A stretch of 64,000 bases of DNA, taken from NCBI GenBank assembly GCA_949358305.1, contig OX442315.1, forward strand, positions 21,850,427 through 21,914,426, in the 5' to 3' direction. The DNA is from Strigamia acuminata (taxonomy: Eukaryota; Arthropoda; Chilopoda; Geophilomorpha; Linotaeniidae). A program made the position numbers and the translations under genes. Below, one piece after another: positions 1-11,261 of this stretch (the stretch's first letter is position 1; each line of letters opens with the position of its first letter). Under the pieces are notes generated by a model that saw only the letters and a program-made list of their open reading frames with translations, was not told the origin of the DNA and did not search any database.

Positions 1-1102
1 GAAATTTTTTTCATTAAACAGCATGTTGGAGTTTTTTTTTTTAAATAAAAAAAAAAATATCTAAACCATCTAAACTTCACATTCGCTAAAAACAATCAAA
101 AGAAAAAATAAGCTTCACTGTATTGCATTTGGCACGCATACGATCAACAATTATCATTAAATGCATTGATAAAATGGAAGAATTGACGTCACGGGTGCCA
201 AATGCAGCGCAGTGAAGCCAAATTAGTGCGTAATCCCATTTATTTTTTATTTTAAAAAATCTAGCATTTAAAAAATATAATTATGCTTACATAGGCACAT
301 TCAATAAGTCATTTGTTTTTATTTTTTAAACCAGTCGAGACATAAAAATTTTTATGTTAAATTTTACATTTAGACTGGTCAAAAAATACTGTATAAACTT
401 GGTTAATATAAATATTATATTTACGACATTTGTTTATTAAAAAAGACTACTCCCATCGGATGTGAAAACTGCTAAAAGATTAAACCGCAAATTCTAGATC
501 ATAAAACATCTTTTTTTTTATTCTAAATTTTTTCCTTCCTTGTTTTTTGTGTGTTGGCGTGAGTAGAATCTCACATTGAAAACCTACCCAATCCGCGAAC
601 AAAGCCATTTGTGGAACCGGAAATTGTTTCTCTTATACTTTATCTAGCCTCATCCTGGTGATAGAAGATACTGGAAAGCAGAATTTCTACTTTAGGAAAT
701 GCACCGGATCACAACAACTACCACTCTAACCTAACATGTTCGCAATGCTGAAAGATTCAATTTTACAATGAACACTCAATACCAATCGAGTGCTAATAGC
801 AAACAGTGTCACACAAAGACGCTCCACTTAGTTGAATAGCCTCCAGTTCCAGCTCTCATCTTCAACTTGCTAATTCAATTAAGTGCTAACTTGTGTTCTT
901 CGCCAATTTTTCATCCCAGCAAAACACCATAAAGGCGCCGCCATAAATAATTCCCTCACTTTGTCTAACAAATTACAATTCTTTTAAACCCACTTCAATT
1001 TAATAGTTTTTTCCCGGCAAAAAAAAAAACTTTAAAGAAAAAGAAAAAGAAAAAATTAAGGAAATATAAAAGTTTAATTATAATTTAGAAAGCAAGTTTG
1101 TC
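1..1102. other. non-coding left edge
   Basis: AT-rich sequence with homopolymer runs and a GAAAAA-type run near 1036-1055. The only motif I can point to is a palindromic CRE/ATF-type site (TGACGTCA) at 184-191. I see no coding exon or RNA gene. Confidence 0.6.
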
Positions 1103-1336
1103 TCACAAGATTAACTCGAGTTTAATATCGGGCTCAAAGGATTGCTTGCGCACGCTGTGACGAGATATACGAGTGCGATGTGTAACGGTGGAGGAAGGTA
1201 ATGGCTCCTCCAATTCACCTTTGCTGATAGCCCTCAGGACTGATGTTGGGTGACCGAGAAATGAAGAGGTGACTGCAGCCTCGTTACTTGATGATTGAAT
1301 TAGCAAGAGACCGATGTCTTGCCACATTGTATTTAC
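1103..1336 (-). CDS. possible terminal coding exon of an unidentified minus-strand gene
   Basis: The reverse strand is open for about 78 codons ending in TGA at 1105-1103. It is preceded by an acceptor-like pyrimidine tract and AG at 1338-1337. Codon choice and GC are richer than in the flanks, and the product is hydrophilic at its end, with basic/serine motifs (RISRHSVRKQSF) and a hydrophobic last four residues that could be a PDZ-type tail. A 47-nt candidate upstream exon (1931-1885), bounded by AG and GTAAAC, would join it in phase. I do not recognise the family, and a chance open frame is possible. Confidence 0.28.
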   Translation of the reverse strand, partial: VNTMWQDIGLLLIQSSSNEAAVTSSFLGHPTSVLRAISKGELEEPLPSSTVTHRTRISRHSVRKQSFEPDIKLELIL

Positions 1337-4129
1337 CTCGTAGGTAGACAGGAAGTTAATAAGACGTTAGACCCCAAGTCATAAAAAAAACTAGTGAATT
1401 CAACTTGTTTTTATTAGTTTTCGGTGGTTATGGTTTGCTTACCGGAAATTAGAAATAGAATAAAATGTCGTTTTGCACGTGATAAATTAAATTAAATGTA
1501 TTTTTAGAAATTTCTTTGTCCAGATTTTTTTTTTACTGAGGAAAGATGGGCGGCTTTGCAATTAACTAGAAACTGGAATTCTATAATGAATATTTTCTTA
1601 ATTGCCATATTGCATTAATGAAAAATAAAAGCCGATATTTTGGATTAAAAAATTATTCCTGCAAAGTCATCATCACAAAATTAATCGAAAAATTAAAATC
1701 TGGAGAAACACGTTTTTGTTGATCAATCTTTATCGCATCAAGCTGTTTGCAAACAATGGCGCGGTAATAACTTGTCCCGTTATTGTTACTTAGACAAAGA
1801 CATTGTTCTCCATTCTGCAGAACCAATTTAGAAATTACCGTTCTATTGTATTTCTAGTGAAAAAAGAAACAAACGTTCGTTTACCACAGCAAAGCGCGGA
1901 AGCGGCGCAGCAAATGCACTTCTTGACTCACCTAACAGAAATTAATATTATATAATATAATATTAATGTTTGTTACACTCTGAGATTCCGTTTTACTCCT
2001 TTCTGGCTCGTGTTTTCCTACTTAATTTTTCAATGCGATGCACAATATAATTATACACGAATGAATACTGTGCTGAATCATCATTGCTAGAAGCCATCAT
2101 CAAAATATAATAAATGAGCTGAGAAGAACATACATTTTCGGGCGGGGCCCTTCATTCTAACTGTCAAGCAAACACAGATAACATTCATCAACTTGCCTCT
2201 ACTTAATTATTTCAAATGAATAAACCCATAAGCAAATGGCCCATTTTTGTTTCCTCATTTACTCCAAATTTTGCCACTGGCTTCTTTCATTTAGATACCA
2301 AAAAGCAAGTCAACAATTCAAAATAGAACAACTTAATTAGTTGACTTTCACTTATTTCCATTATAAAATGCTAAAACCTCATTTTGATGATGTTGTTACA
2401 AACTGAACACAAACGAGAGCTTTAAGCAGTACACAGAAAACACGTTCGCTCGTATGGCTTAAAGAAACAACGATTGTCTTCATGACAGAACACTCTTGAG
2501 ACTCAGACCTCCTTAAGTCGATATCCTATGCAAATTTTATCCACTTCTACAAACAAGACTACTTCGTATAGGAATGTTGGACTGCATCCACAAGTGGATT
2601 GAATAAATAATCATGTTGCTCTTCAACTTCACTACACTTTTAATTACAATTAGCGTAGAGAATTCAAGTGCATTGCTTGGCAACAATAAGTAAATTCACG
2701 GAAAGAATCACACGAAATACAAATTCAATTTCCTGAAAGCTGTGAGTTTTATAAAACTCGGTTACTAGAAACCAACATGAGTGCCACTCATCTATTAATC
2801 ACCTAATATAACCCATCTATATATTAATAAACCAGAACTTTAAGTCATAACGAATAAATCGTCAAATCTGGTGCGGTGCTGTGAACAAACCTTGTGGTTG
2901 GCACGTACGACTGTTGGTCCATAATAATGATTTCTCGCGCAGCAATTGAATGAACAATCATAACTTCAAAATTAACAAGTATTTTAGACCTAAACAGAAC
3001 ACCACATGGATGGTTTCTGGAACTTTCTATCGAACAACTGAAAATTGCCTCATATTTTCCCATGCAAGTTGCGTATAGGAAAGATTACGTTAATTAATTT
3101 AAAAAAAAAAAGAAAATATATACCAAACCTAACCTAAGAATCGGGGCAAAGAGAAGCTTGATATATGTTGGAAGCTAATAGGAACTGAATTTGGACAATT
3201 CACATAGGCCTATTAACCATTACTTAGTCATTAGGCTTAAAATCCAGCGACCAGTAATCTATCTCGGCTCGGTGACTAATTATCTTTGTATTCAATCAGA
3301 CAGACTCCTCCATTAAATGACCTTGATTAGCACCATAAACGTGAGATAATGTTAGCGTGCTGTCTGTACAAATTAAATCCACAATCAGAAAATGATGACA
3401 CTCCTCATCGTTTGTAATCCACCATCAAACCGACATCGCTTAAATTACACATTCATAAATGCGTGAGGCACCGAAGACGTGCGAACTAAAACTAACACAT
3501 TGTAAATTCCCAAATGAGCCATTCAGGTAAACTTGGTGATGGCATTTGGTGGGACGCAGACTCTGTGGCGCATTCGTTCGGATGAGAGAGCGAAAATGAA
3601 ACCAATGGAGCGTGTGCCATTGTAAGGCTTGCGGGCCAACCCTCCACCGCGACTCAATCAGCACCTGTCATGCGAATAAGAAAACGCTGCACCTGCATTC
3701 GATTTAAAGCCATTCATGGTTGTGCACATTCTTTTCAAATGCCATAGTTCAACTAGTGTAAATAAAACTTTTTAGGAAATAATTTGATTCGATTGAATTA
3801 AATACTGCAAGCTTGGAATTTATTCTTTTGTATCAACAAAATTTTCTAGAAAAAAAATAAAATTTGGAAATTTTTATGTTAAGGCATAATGACAACACAA
3901 AACTGTGGTGGGCCTGAGCCAGAACCTAATTTTTTGAAAGTTATAAAAATTTCCACCTGGCCCATCAGCCCATAAAAGGGCAATATAAGCTTGAAATTGA
4001 AATTTTTTTTTAAATTTCAAATTTTTGTGAAGGAATGGCGTATAAAAAAACCCAATATACCCAGCAGGCCATCAATTCAAATAGACTTGATGTACATAAA
4101 CGAGTTTTAAAAAATATATAAAGATAGGG
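1337..4129. other. non-coding interval
   Basis: AT-rich DNA with a near-palindromic AT block at 1945-1972. Short open frames on both strands here show no recognisable domain and lack convincing splice context, apart from the 47-nt candidate exon at 1885-1931 mentioned with the terminal exon. A locally GC-richer patch at 3440-3670 may be regulatory, but nothing specific is recognisable. Confidence 0.5.
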
Positions 4130-4385
4130 AGGCACATTCACAAACAAAAACATGTTTTTGTTTAAATGCAATGCGCATGCCCACTACGACTTCAAACGGA
4201 CGAAATCGGCCGTCATTTTTGAAGTTAGAACAAGACAAGCAGTTTAAAAATGTTGTTTAAAAGGCTATTTAGTCTAAATGACTATGAATTTGCCCAATGT
4301 TTCTATTAGAACAACACTTGCGTACAACATTTAAACCACAAAACATGTTTAATTGCAAGTTAAACATGACTTCACGAATGCGCCT
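4130..4385. mobile_element. short inverted-repeat element (MITE-like), AGGCRCATTC ends
   Basis: The left end reads AGGCACATTCACAAA and the right end, reverse-complemented, reads AGGCGCATTCGTGAAG, so the termini are imperfect inverted repeats about 256 bp apart. Inside is a perfect 22-bp palindrome built on AAACAAAAACATG. No coding capacity and no clear target-site duplication. The ends match those of the larger element at 61453-62171, suggesting one non-autonomous DNA transposon family. Confidence 0.5.
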
Positions 4386-5721
4386 ACAATTTTAATTTTG
4401 ATTTGTTTAAAGCCACCGCTTTATTTTGTTGATGAAATCTTTACAATATTTTATTTTACCTACACAGATTCGAAACCAGGTGCATCCAAGCCCACCATTT
4501 AAGGTGTTACAAATTTTGAAAAGTTGTATTTCATGCTTTTACACCTTTTTGACACCTGTTATTTCTCGCAGTGTAGATTACATCCCTAGTTGCACTACAA
4601 CGGAAGTTTAAATGCCCAGATAACAAACTCTTGGTGAATAAGAGAGAACTTTATTTTAATTCCCGTATAAATTTAGTGAATTTCTTTGAGAATTTCTCTT
4701 CTTCAGTCTAGTTTGCCAAGTCAATCATTAGTACAAATTGATTTTTCCACGTCTTTATTGCTTCTTTTTGTTTCCAATTTCTTCCAATAAGTCAGTCCAA
4801 ATAAAGTATAAGCTGTTTTCTTAAAAAGCAACAAATTACTACACTCGACACAAAATATTAATTTTCTCAGCTTCATTTCTTAACAAATTCAAATTTATGA
4901 ACACCGGCTTAAAACACATGTGAATAAAGAAAAGGTTTATTGAATTTGTGGAAGGACGAAATTAAATAACACTTTTAGTGTTGCAAAGAAAATGAAACGT
5001 TGTTGATTAAATTTCACCCATAAATTTCCAAAGTGCACTTTCCATTATACCTTCTCACACATAAATCTATTACTTTTTCTGACAATTAAGTTTCCCTTTC
5101 CGCTTTTTTTACTCTCTTGATGCTACTGAAACAGAGATAGATGTAGATAGCAGAGCTGAAACAAGCGCCCAGGTGCTCCCTTTCACAGACGGCCACAGGG
5201 GATGCACCCACACTCACGAGCAGCCCGAGCAAAAGGCAATCAGCTACAAACCAATACCCAGTTTCCACACCTACTTTCACAAAAAATGGAAACGCGCACG
5301 CCGTAAATTACTATTCAACAAATTGAATTTGCCACTGACTGTAAATTTTGATCTTTGTTTCATTAAGCTGCGTAGTGTGTCTGGTCTCCGCGTTAAATTA
5401 CAATTTGGAGTATACCCACACTATAGATTAGACACAAACCCTCCGGTCAATCTCAATTGACTTTTAATATTGCTTCGACGTTCTCCAGACTAGACAAATC
5501 TCAGGACGGAACACACACTGGGCCCGGCAGAATACCAGGAATTTCCCAGAGGCCCGTAACGCTGTGAATTTTTTTCTCCTTTTGTTGTGGCCCGACTTGT
5601 CCAGATTTACCGGTACTAAATTTGTTCCCAGTCCAGTCCTGGACACAGACTTTTTTTTATGTTCCATGAGCTCTGAAGACCGCCAAACGCATAATCATGG
5701 GTTTCTTTATTCAGACTAGTA
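4386..5721. other. non-coding interval
   Basis: AT-rich sequence with a slightly GC-richer patch at 5100-5300. Open frames here are short, start at non-ATG codons or carry no recognisable domain. Nothing I can annotate. Confidence 0.5.
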
Positions 5722-6149
5722 CTGCGTTTACATGTACCGAATATTTAGAGTGGTGAATAATTCGAGTGGTAAAAAAATCAAATTGTTGCGTATACATGCA
5801 GAAAATAATTCGTGATCACAAGGGAAGTACAAGGTTTAACTAAAACCTGAAGTGATATATTTTTTTGTAAAAAGGAAACCAGATCAAGTTTTCGTATTCC
5901 CCATCAATACAATGGTGGATGTGTATATTGTATTAACTTTACTTGTGACAGGAAGTGGCACTAAACAGGAAGCGATGCGCGCTCGCGCAATAAAAGTAGT
6001 TCGAGTTCGCTTGAATTAAACAACCTTCTGCAAGGGATTATTCACTACTTGAATAATTCTTGAATAATTCTTGTCATCCCTGTTTACATGACAGTTGTGC
6101 ACACGGAATATTTTATCTCACTCAAAATATTCCGTACATGTAAACGTAG
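5722..6149. mobile_element. TA-flanked MITE (Tc1/mariner-like ends)
   Basis: Left end CTGCGTTTACATGTACCG and right end (reverse complement) CTACGTTTACATGTACGG form inverted repeats of roughly 25 bp with two mismatches, continuing into GAATATTT. The element is bordered on both sides by TA (5720-5721 and 6150-6151), the target duplication expected of Tc1/mariner-type transposition. The interior of about 380 bp has repeated AATAATTC motifs and no transposase frame, so it is non-autonomous. Confidence 0.65.
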
Positions 6150-7416
6150 TATAAGTGTAAATGGTTATACCACGGGGAGAGACAGGATACTAGGATATAG
6201 TAGACTAAACAAAATTGGCGCCACCCTAGTGGCTCCACGCTACAAAAATAATGTATTGCCATATAAACATTATCCCAACAGTTTTCCGGTAATTTTTCAA
6301 AAAATATGTCTGCCATACTTTAGGAAACATTCGAAAAAGATAAATTCAAAAATATTTTTTACATATTCTTTTGAACATGTACAGTACATCTACAAGAAGT
6401 CATCCTTGCCCTGTATACACAGTGACCGTTTTTGGCTGGCCCAAGGGTGTCCGGTTCTTCAGAAAGTTCAGTCAATTCACTGTAGCAATAAGAATATCTT
6501 AGATAAAAACAAATTTTAAAAAAAAACAGAAAATGTATCTTTCGGAATACAGAGTATAGAAGAAACTTTTTCTACTTCCACAAAAACTAATTTAAATTTC
6601 CAAAGTTATGCCATACGATTTATTGTTATTGCCTAAAGAATTCCAGTGACATCTCATGGACATTCTATGAATCTACAGTGTGTTGTGTAGAAACGGAAAT
6701 AGGCTCAAATGGAATCGCTTAAATGGTTTTACTGAAAATACCCTTAACTGTAAATCAAATTATTTAAAATGGAATTACTCAACTTTAAACATTTATCTCA
6801 ATGATGTGCTTCCTTGCAGGATCGCAAAGTTGCATCCGTATAGGATGAATAAAGTTGTGATTGCTAAACTCAGGCTTCATTTGCAAAAAATATATTTTCA
6901 TATTGCAATACCGGTAATTTGTAGACATTTTTCTGTCACAGTTTAAAAATTTTAGGTGCATTCAAATGTGTTCAGCTTAAATATTTAAGCGGATTAACTC
7001 TTTAACTACAGGATAAGATATTTTCATGGCATATTTTGCTTAGATGAGCTCATTTATTTTGCTTAACTTTAAGTAGGGAGTTAGGTGGTCACTAATTTTC
7101 CTTAACCTATCTTAAGCTAAAATGATGTGATTTGCACAAGCTCTCTTGAATAGTCATTCAAATCTACACAAGCAGTAGTAATAATAAACATTTCATTTAA
7201 GAACATTCAATAATACCGAATTAATTCAACTTATTTCCCTTATTTTTAACTTTTAAGTTTTGAACGCTCTTAATCTAATAATCTTTTAAACTCATAAAAT
7301 TTTTAATTAATACAATAACATTATGACTATGTCTAATGACATGGATTCAAAATATGTGATAATATTTGTAGCTAAAGCCTAAAAGCTTTAACTACTGGAT
7401 TCTGTCGTATTATTCT
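6150..7416. other. non-coding interval
   Basis: AT-rich. The longer open frames (to 6519 and 6680-6946) encode low-complexity basic or aromatic sequence with no domain and no plausible gene structure. A phrase AGGTGCATTC at 6954 resembles the ends of the 4130 and 61453 elements, but I found no partner end. Confidence 0.5.
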
Positions 7417-7490
7417 ATCTGCGTAGCATAATGGTTAATGCACTTAATTAGCAATCAGATGAAGCGTTAAATTCCCAGACAACGATTCCA
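7417..7490 (+). repeat. tRNA-like relic, possible SINE head
   Basis: The stretch contains a box-A-like sequence (TAGCATAATGGTTAATGC), then TTAGCAA where an anticodon loop should be (AGC, alanine-like), then a degraded box-B-like GCGTTAAATTCC. The spacing fits a tRNA or tRNA-derived SINE head. The acceptor stem does not pair well and box B lacks the usual GGTTCGA, so it is a decayed copy rather than a working tRNA. Confidence 0.4.
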
Positions 7491-10400
7491 CATTGATGTT
7501 TTTTCCTCAGTCGGGGTTTTCTGTCACAATTTGCGCTCACAAAGACTTTGAAAACCACAGATTGAGTCAAGAAATAAGTTTCTAGAAAGTCAACTTTAAG
7601 AAATTTGACCAAAGTTAATTAATCTAACTTAAAACTGATTTTACCCAGGTTTTATTCTAACACTCAGTCATGACAGGCAAAAATGCCTGTCACGATTATA
7701 AAAGCATTCAGACATTGTCGGTTTCCACTTTGTTGCCGCAATGTCTTTGAACTCAACCCATTGCAATCTTCTTTTGACAGATCTTGTAGTATTGTCACTT
7801 GCTATTACCCATGCCATTACGCACGTAATACTAAAGGCTTATGTTTCATTGCTGCTAGTCTTACACACTTTATCAACTGATTCGCGTTCACGCCATAAAC
7901 GAGCTAATCTCATCTCAACTTCAAAACCGAGTCCCGCAATGATGGAAACAAATTGTTCAAACCACAACACATTTGGAGCATACGCGTAACACACAGCCCT
8001 GACAATGCTGCCTAACAGATGGCGCACGCCTGCTGGTTCCGTGCGCATTGGTCACTGGGGAATAGCACAACATCACCAAACATAAATCCTACATAAATAA
8101 TGTGTACATTATTGATACAAAGACCCACCACACTAAAACCTAAACACCGTCATGCATTCTAGTTTTATTTCCTACCCTTGCAAATGCAATTTACGAGCAT
8201 AACTAAACCGTTTTTTTGCATATACTAAAAGGATTCACTTTTTTATTTTTAAAAAAATACTAGAAAAGAAAAAAAAATTTCAATTGTTTCTGCTTGCAAG
8301 ATCCTGGCAACAGATTTTATCACAGCTTTAATGCATTTCAGCGAACGCGAAAGAGACTTTGGATAAAATCTCTCAAACTTTAAATAAACAAACTTTTCGA
8401 GTTTACGCATAGAAGCGAATAGTTGGATATAATTACAAACACTTCCGCTTAAACCAGTTTTAGGCTTATTTCTCTTTCATGATGTAATTTCACGACGTAA
8501 ATGAGTGGATAACGTGATTGTGCATCATCAAACACCCGCCATTATGTAGTAGAACAATTTTCTCTTACAAAAAAAGAAGAAAATTCCAATCAACTTGAGA
8601 TTGTAAAAGAAACTTTGCTTTCCCCTCCCAGCCGCCATCATTCTGTTTTGCACGGATTGGCACTGACCTACTTGGCAAGTTAATTCCACACAATCAATAT
8701 AATAACTACTGCTTCCATGTGTAATTTATTATTTACATAGAGTAACTTTTAATCCCCATTAAAGTTGTCGTCAACTTCAAAAACTTTGACGTCGTTTTTA
8801 ATATTTAATTAAGTTAAAAGGTTAACATTAAACGTCCGCAATCCGAATCCCTTTACGATGCAAATCATTAGTGACAGAGTTTGCGGCAGTTAAAGCACAT
8901 CTCACGTGTTTACGAAATCTACCGAGCCGTAGCGTTGTTTTTCTTCGCCACTTAACCTTCGGGTCACTGACGGCAAATGCAGAGTCGAGTCGACCACATG
9001 CAACGATTTTTATAACGTTTCTTTTTCGCTGTTAATAATCGCAGCCTTCGTGTTTTATGAACTTAAAATGACCTTCATAAATGTGGAGACCAGTAACTGC
9101 GTCATTTTATTTTTTATATAGCCAAGAATAAAATGTCGTAGCAAACTTCCCAGTCCCAGCCAATATTAAATTCCATACAGGAATCGATATAATGTTAAAG
9201 TTTCACTTTAACGGTGAAATTTTTACCTTTTTTTCCACTAACACAAACAAAAATTAAAAATTAAAATGTAATAAATTATTTCGAGCCAAATTACAGGTGT
9301 AAAATTGAATTAATTTGTTTAATGTTTGCTGATTTAAATATCAAATCCCCTTAGCGATTATTCATTGTCAACATTCTTCCTTTTCCTTTTTTTTTTCATT
9401 AATAAACAGCAGGAAAACATGTTGAAATTATTACGTGACAGTGGATAAAAGATGATGCACGTGCTGAGATTTATGAGGCCCGGATGGTGTCGTCATGGCA
9501 ACCAAGCACCTAAGAGTCCGCCTTGATGTAACGCCACAATGACAGGGCGTAATGGCAGATTCATGTTCTCGCCAGACTTAAGCCTAATCATGAAAGCCAC
9601 TTCCAAACTCCTGCCACCAATAATTAGACATGAGTTATGGGGCTTCCTTAAAGTCGACGCAAATTATGTTAAATGCGCACCCAGCAACGCGCGGGATTAA
9701 ACAAAACAAGAAACTTGTTATGATTTATTCCCACGAGAAACTCATCAATTCACTTCTTGTGTTGCACTTACTGCTTTTTCGTGTCAAAGCTCTTTTTCCG
9801 CGTATAAACGGATAAAGGTAGTGCAGTCTGTAGTCATTTACACATCCCACCCTCAGGATGCTCATAAATGCAAATGAGAACCCAAGCATCTCCGTGTTAG
9901 TAATCCTAAGGAACAATAGCGAAACGATGAGCATTATAAGGTTCACTGCTCTAGAAAATGATCATTTTAAAACAACAGGTCAGAAAAGAAATAGAATCAA
10001 ATAGAAAATTTGATTTTATTAATATTTTTAAAAGCACTTGACCACTTCAATGGGCAGTTAAATTTTTTCTTCTCTTCTTTAAGCATATAATTACAACGCA
10101 CCGGAGACGCTTTCCCATCTATCTTTTTAATATTAATCCTCTAAATTTATAAAGAAGCTTCAGCACAATGGCCTCCTGCCAAGCTGTTTTTTTTTAATAC
10201 TGAACAAAAAACCAACACAAAGCATAATTTAAAAACTTTTACATTTCTCAGTATAAAAATTCTTTCTTTTATTTCATTTTATTTTTTTGAAAAAGTTGAA
10301 TTTTATTATTGATTTTATAATTAAATTTAAAAGCACCAACTTCAAACTATTCTATTCATTTTGTTTCTCTCAACTACATAATCTCAAGCTAGCAGAAGGT

Positions 10401-11184
10401 GATCTCTCGACTTGTTTTTCTTACTATAATGGGTAGAATCTGCACATTTAAGCAGTTTCTTCTAGCAAACAAGTGAACCACATCATTATACAACTCGAAA
10501 ATGAGAAAAGTGGGAGGGCAAAAAAGTCTAAAAGAAACTAAAACATAATCAGGGAAACAGCACATTTTCATTAGTGTCACTGCAATCGTTTTCTGCACCA
10601 CTTGCCTAATTGCGAACGGTCACTCACACGATTATAGACCCCAAACACGCATCAAAAGAAACGTGCACACAAGCAAATTGTCTTGTGATTGGTTCATGAG
10701 AAAAACAGTACCCACTTTGGTAATTTAATTCACCACATTGTGGCTAATTAAGGTTGACGACAAACCGGCTGGGTATACATAATCTATGAAAGTCAATAAG
10801 GGAGACAGATGAAATCAGCAGGAAACAAGATATCTTGTAGTTAGGAAGTTGGGACTAATTTCGGTCGCACCTTCCCATTGTCTGCAACATCCGATAACCC
10901 TTTAATGTCGAAGAGATACGAGAAGGCCTAAATCCCCAGAGCTATTTAAACACATGCAAATTGAATGGCACATTACAGGAAATTGCAACAACATGTGCCG
11001 AAAAGTTAAGACTTGAACGAGAATAAAACTAAAGCCCCACCACAAAAGCCTTGTAATCTTGTTATTTATTTATTTATTTATTTATTTAGCAAGAAAGCCA
11101 AAATTTAAGCCAAAATTTTCTTGCTTTTATTCATTTCATTTTAATTTTATTTTTAATTTGTATATTTATTATTGTTACTTGCAG
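7491..11184. other. non-coding interval upstream of HEXD copy 1
   Basis: Contains a perfect hairpin at 7671-7692 (TGACAGGCA arms, AAAA loop), an RFX-type site at 9489-9502, and a (TTTA)n run at 11062-11089. It ends in a pyrimidine-rich acceptor (TTACTTGCAG, AG at 11183-11184), so at least its right end is probably an intron in the 5' untranslated region of the HEXD gene. I could not place the upstream exon. Confidence 0.5.
9489..9502 (-). promoter_or_regulatory. X-box-like RFX site
   Basis: The reverse strand reads GTTGCCATGACGAC, a dyad resembling the RFX-factor X-box (GTNRCC, short spacer, RGYAAC). The first half-site is perfect and the second matches four of six. It is one of several such sites in the gene-poor parts of this window. 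Confidence 0.35.
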
Positions 11185-11261
11185 TTGCCTTCCGAATCAG
11201 CCTGCGAAAACGCCATTTTCGAAACATCAACATCCATCATAAGTTCAACTCAATCCTCATC

